A program made the translations under genes and the position numbers. A stretch of 5,171 nucleotides of DNA from Gemmatimonadaceae bacterium (GTDB lineage Bacteria > Gemmatimonadota > Gemmatimonadetes > Gemmatimonadales > Gemmatimonadaceae), in assembly GCA_013820975.1 (NCBI GenBank), contig JACDHQ010000205.1:1-5171 (forward strand), given 5' to 3'. How positions within the stretch are numbered: position 1 is the stretch's first letter; every line of letters begins with the position of its first letter. Below, piece by piece: positions 5,009 to 5,171 of this stretch. A model generated the notes under the pieces. It saw nothing but the letters and a program-made list of their open reading frames with translations, had not been told where the DNA came from and did no database searches.

Positions 5009-5171
5009 TTAAACTCTCCGACGCTTGGGAGGACGGCAGCCGTTGTGCGGGATCGGGGTGACGTCCCTGATGGACTTCACCTGGAGCCCGGCCGACGCCA
5101 GCGCCTGGATGGCCGACTCACTCCCCGAGCCATGTCCCTGCACGCGCACGTGCACGCGCTTGACCCCGAGG
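5009..5171 (-). CDS. rpsK: 30S ribosomal protein S11, C-terminal part (runs off window)
   Basis: The last 53 complete codons and the TAA stop are present; the gene begins beyond position 5171. The ending, SIRDVTPIPHNGCRPPKRRRV, is almost the same as the universal S11 C-terminus (in E. coli DVTPIPHNGCRPPKKRRV), so identity is certain. S11 sits on the platform of the 30S subunit near the mRNA exit. The preceding segment reads VRVQGHGSGSESAIQAL, where E. coli has VRVKGPGPGRESTIRAL, so both prolines and the Arg of the usual GPGPGRE are replaced. The gene lies directly before rpsD with a 3-base gap, and its last codons contain the rpsD ribosome site. Confidence 0.97.
   Translation of the reverse strand, partial: LGVKRVHVRVQGHGSGSESAIQALASAGLQVKSIRDVTPIPHNGCRPPKRRRV

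Overview
This window is GC-rich bacterial chromosome, and every gene I can support is read from the minus strand. In transcription order (high to low coordinate) they are: the 3' end of rpsK (S11), rpsD (S4), rpoA (RNA polymerase alpha), rplQ (L17), rpmB (L28), a Rho-independent terminator, gmd (GDP-mannose 4,6-dehydratase), rmd (GDP-4-keto-6-deoxy-mannose reductase) and the 5' end of carB (carbamoyl-phosphate synthase large subunit). The high GC, the unusual S11 C-terminal motif and the RpoA N-terminal sequence suggest a member of Gemmatimonadota or a related deep lineage. That assignment is from memory of family sequences, not from a search, and I hold it at about 50-60%.

Region 1 (5171-2495) is the end of an alpha operon of classic order, rpsK-rpsD-rpoA-rplQ, with rpmB added at its 3' end. 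Junctions are tight (3-4 nt) except rpsD to rpoA, where 221 bases separate stop and start. That gap codes for no recognisable protein but is unusually structured on the transcribed strand. It holds a long GC hairpin, a tandem 27-base repeat whose two copies each form a perfect 8-bp stem, and a further inverted repeat close to the rpoA start. Region 2 (2494-2410) holds the terminator that closes the ribosomal operon.

Region 3 (2409-1) holds gmd, rmd and carB with overlapping ends (1 nt and 14 nt), which looks like one transcription and translation unit. Gmd and Rmd together would convert GDP-D-mannose to GDP-D-rhamnose, a precursor for surface polysaccharide. CarB makes carbamoyl phosphate for pyrimidine and arginine synthesis, so its place after the sugar genes is an unusual pairing.

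I see no mobile element, CRISPR array, defence locus, tRNA or rRNA gene. The least explained parts are the rpsD-rpoA gap and how gmd is expressed, since it starts 16 nt after a strong terminator with no visible Shine-Dalgarno sequence.
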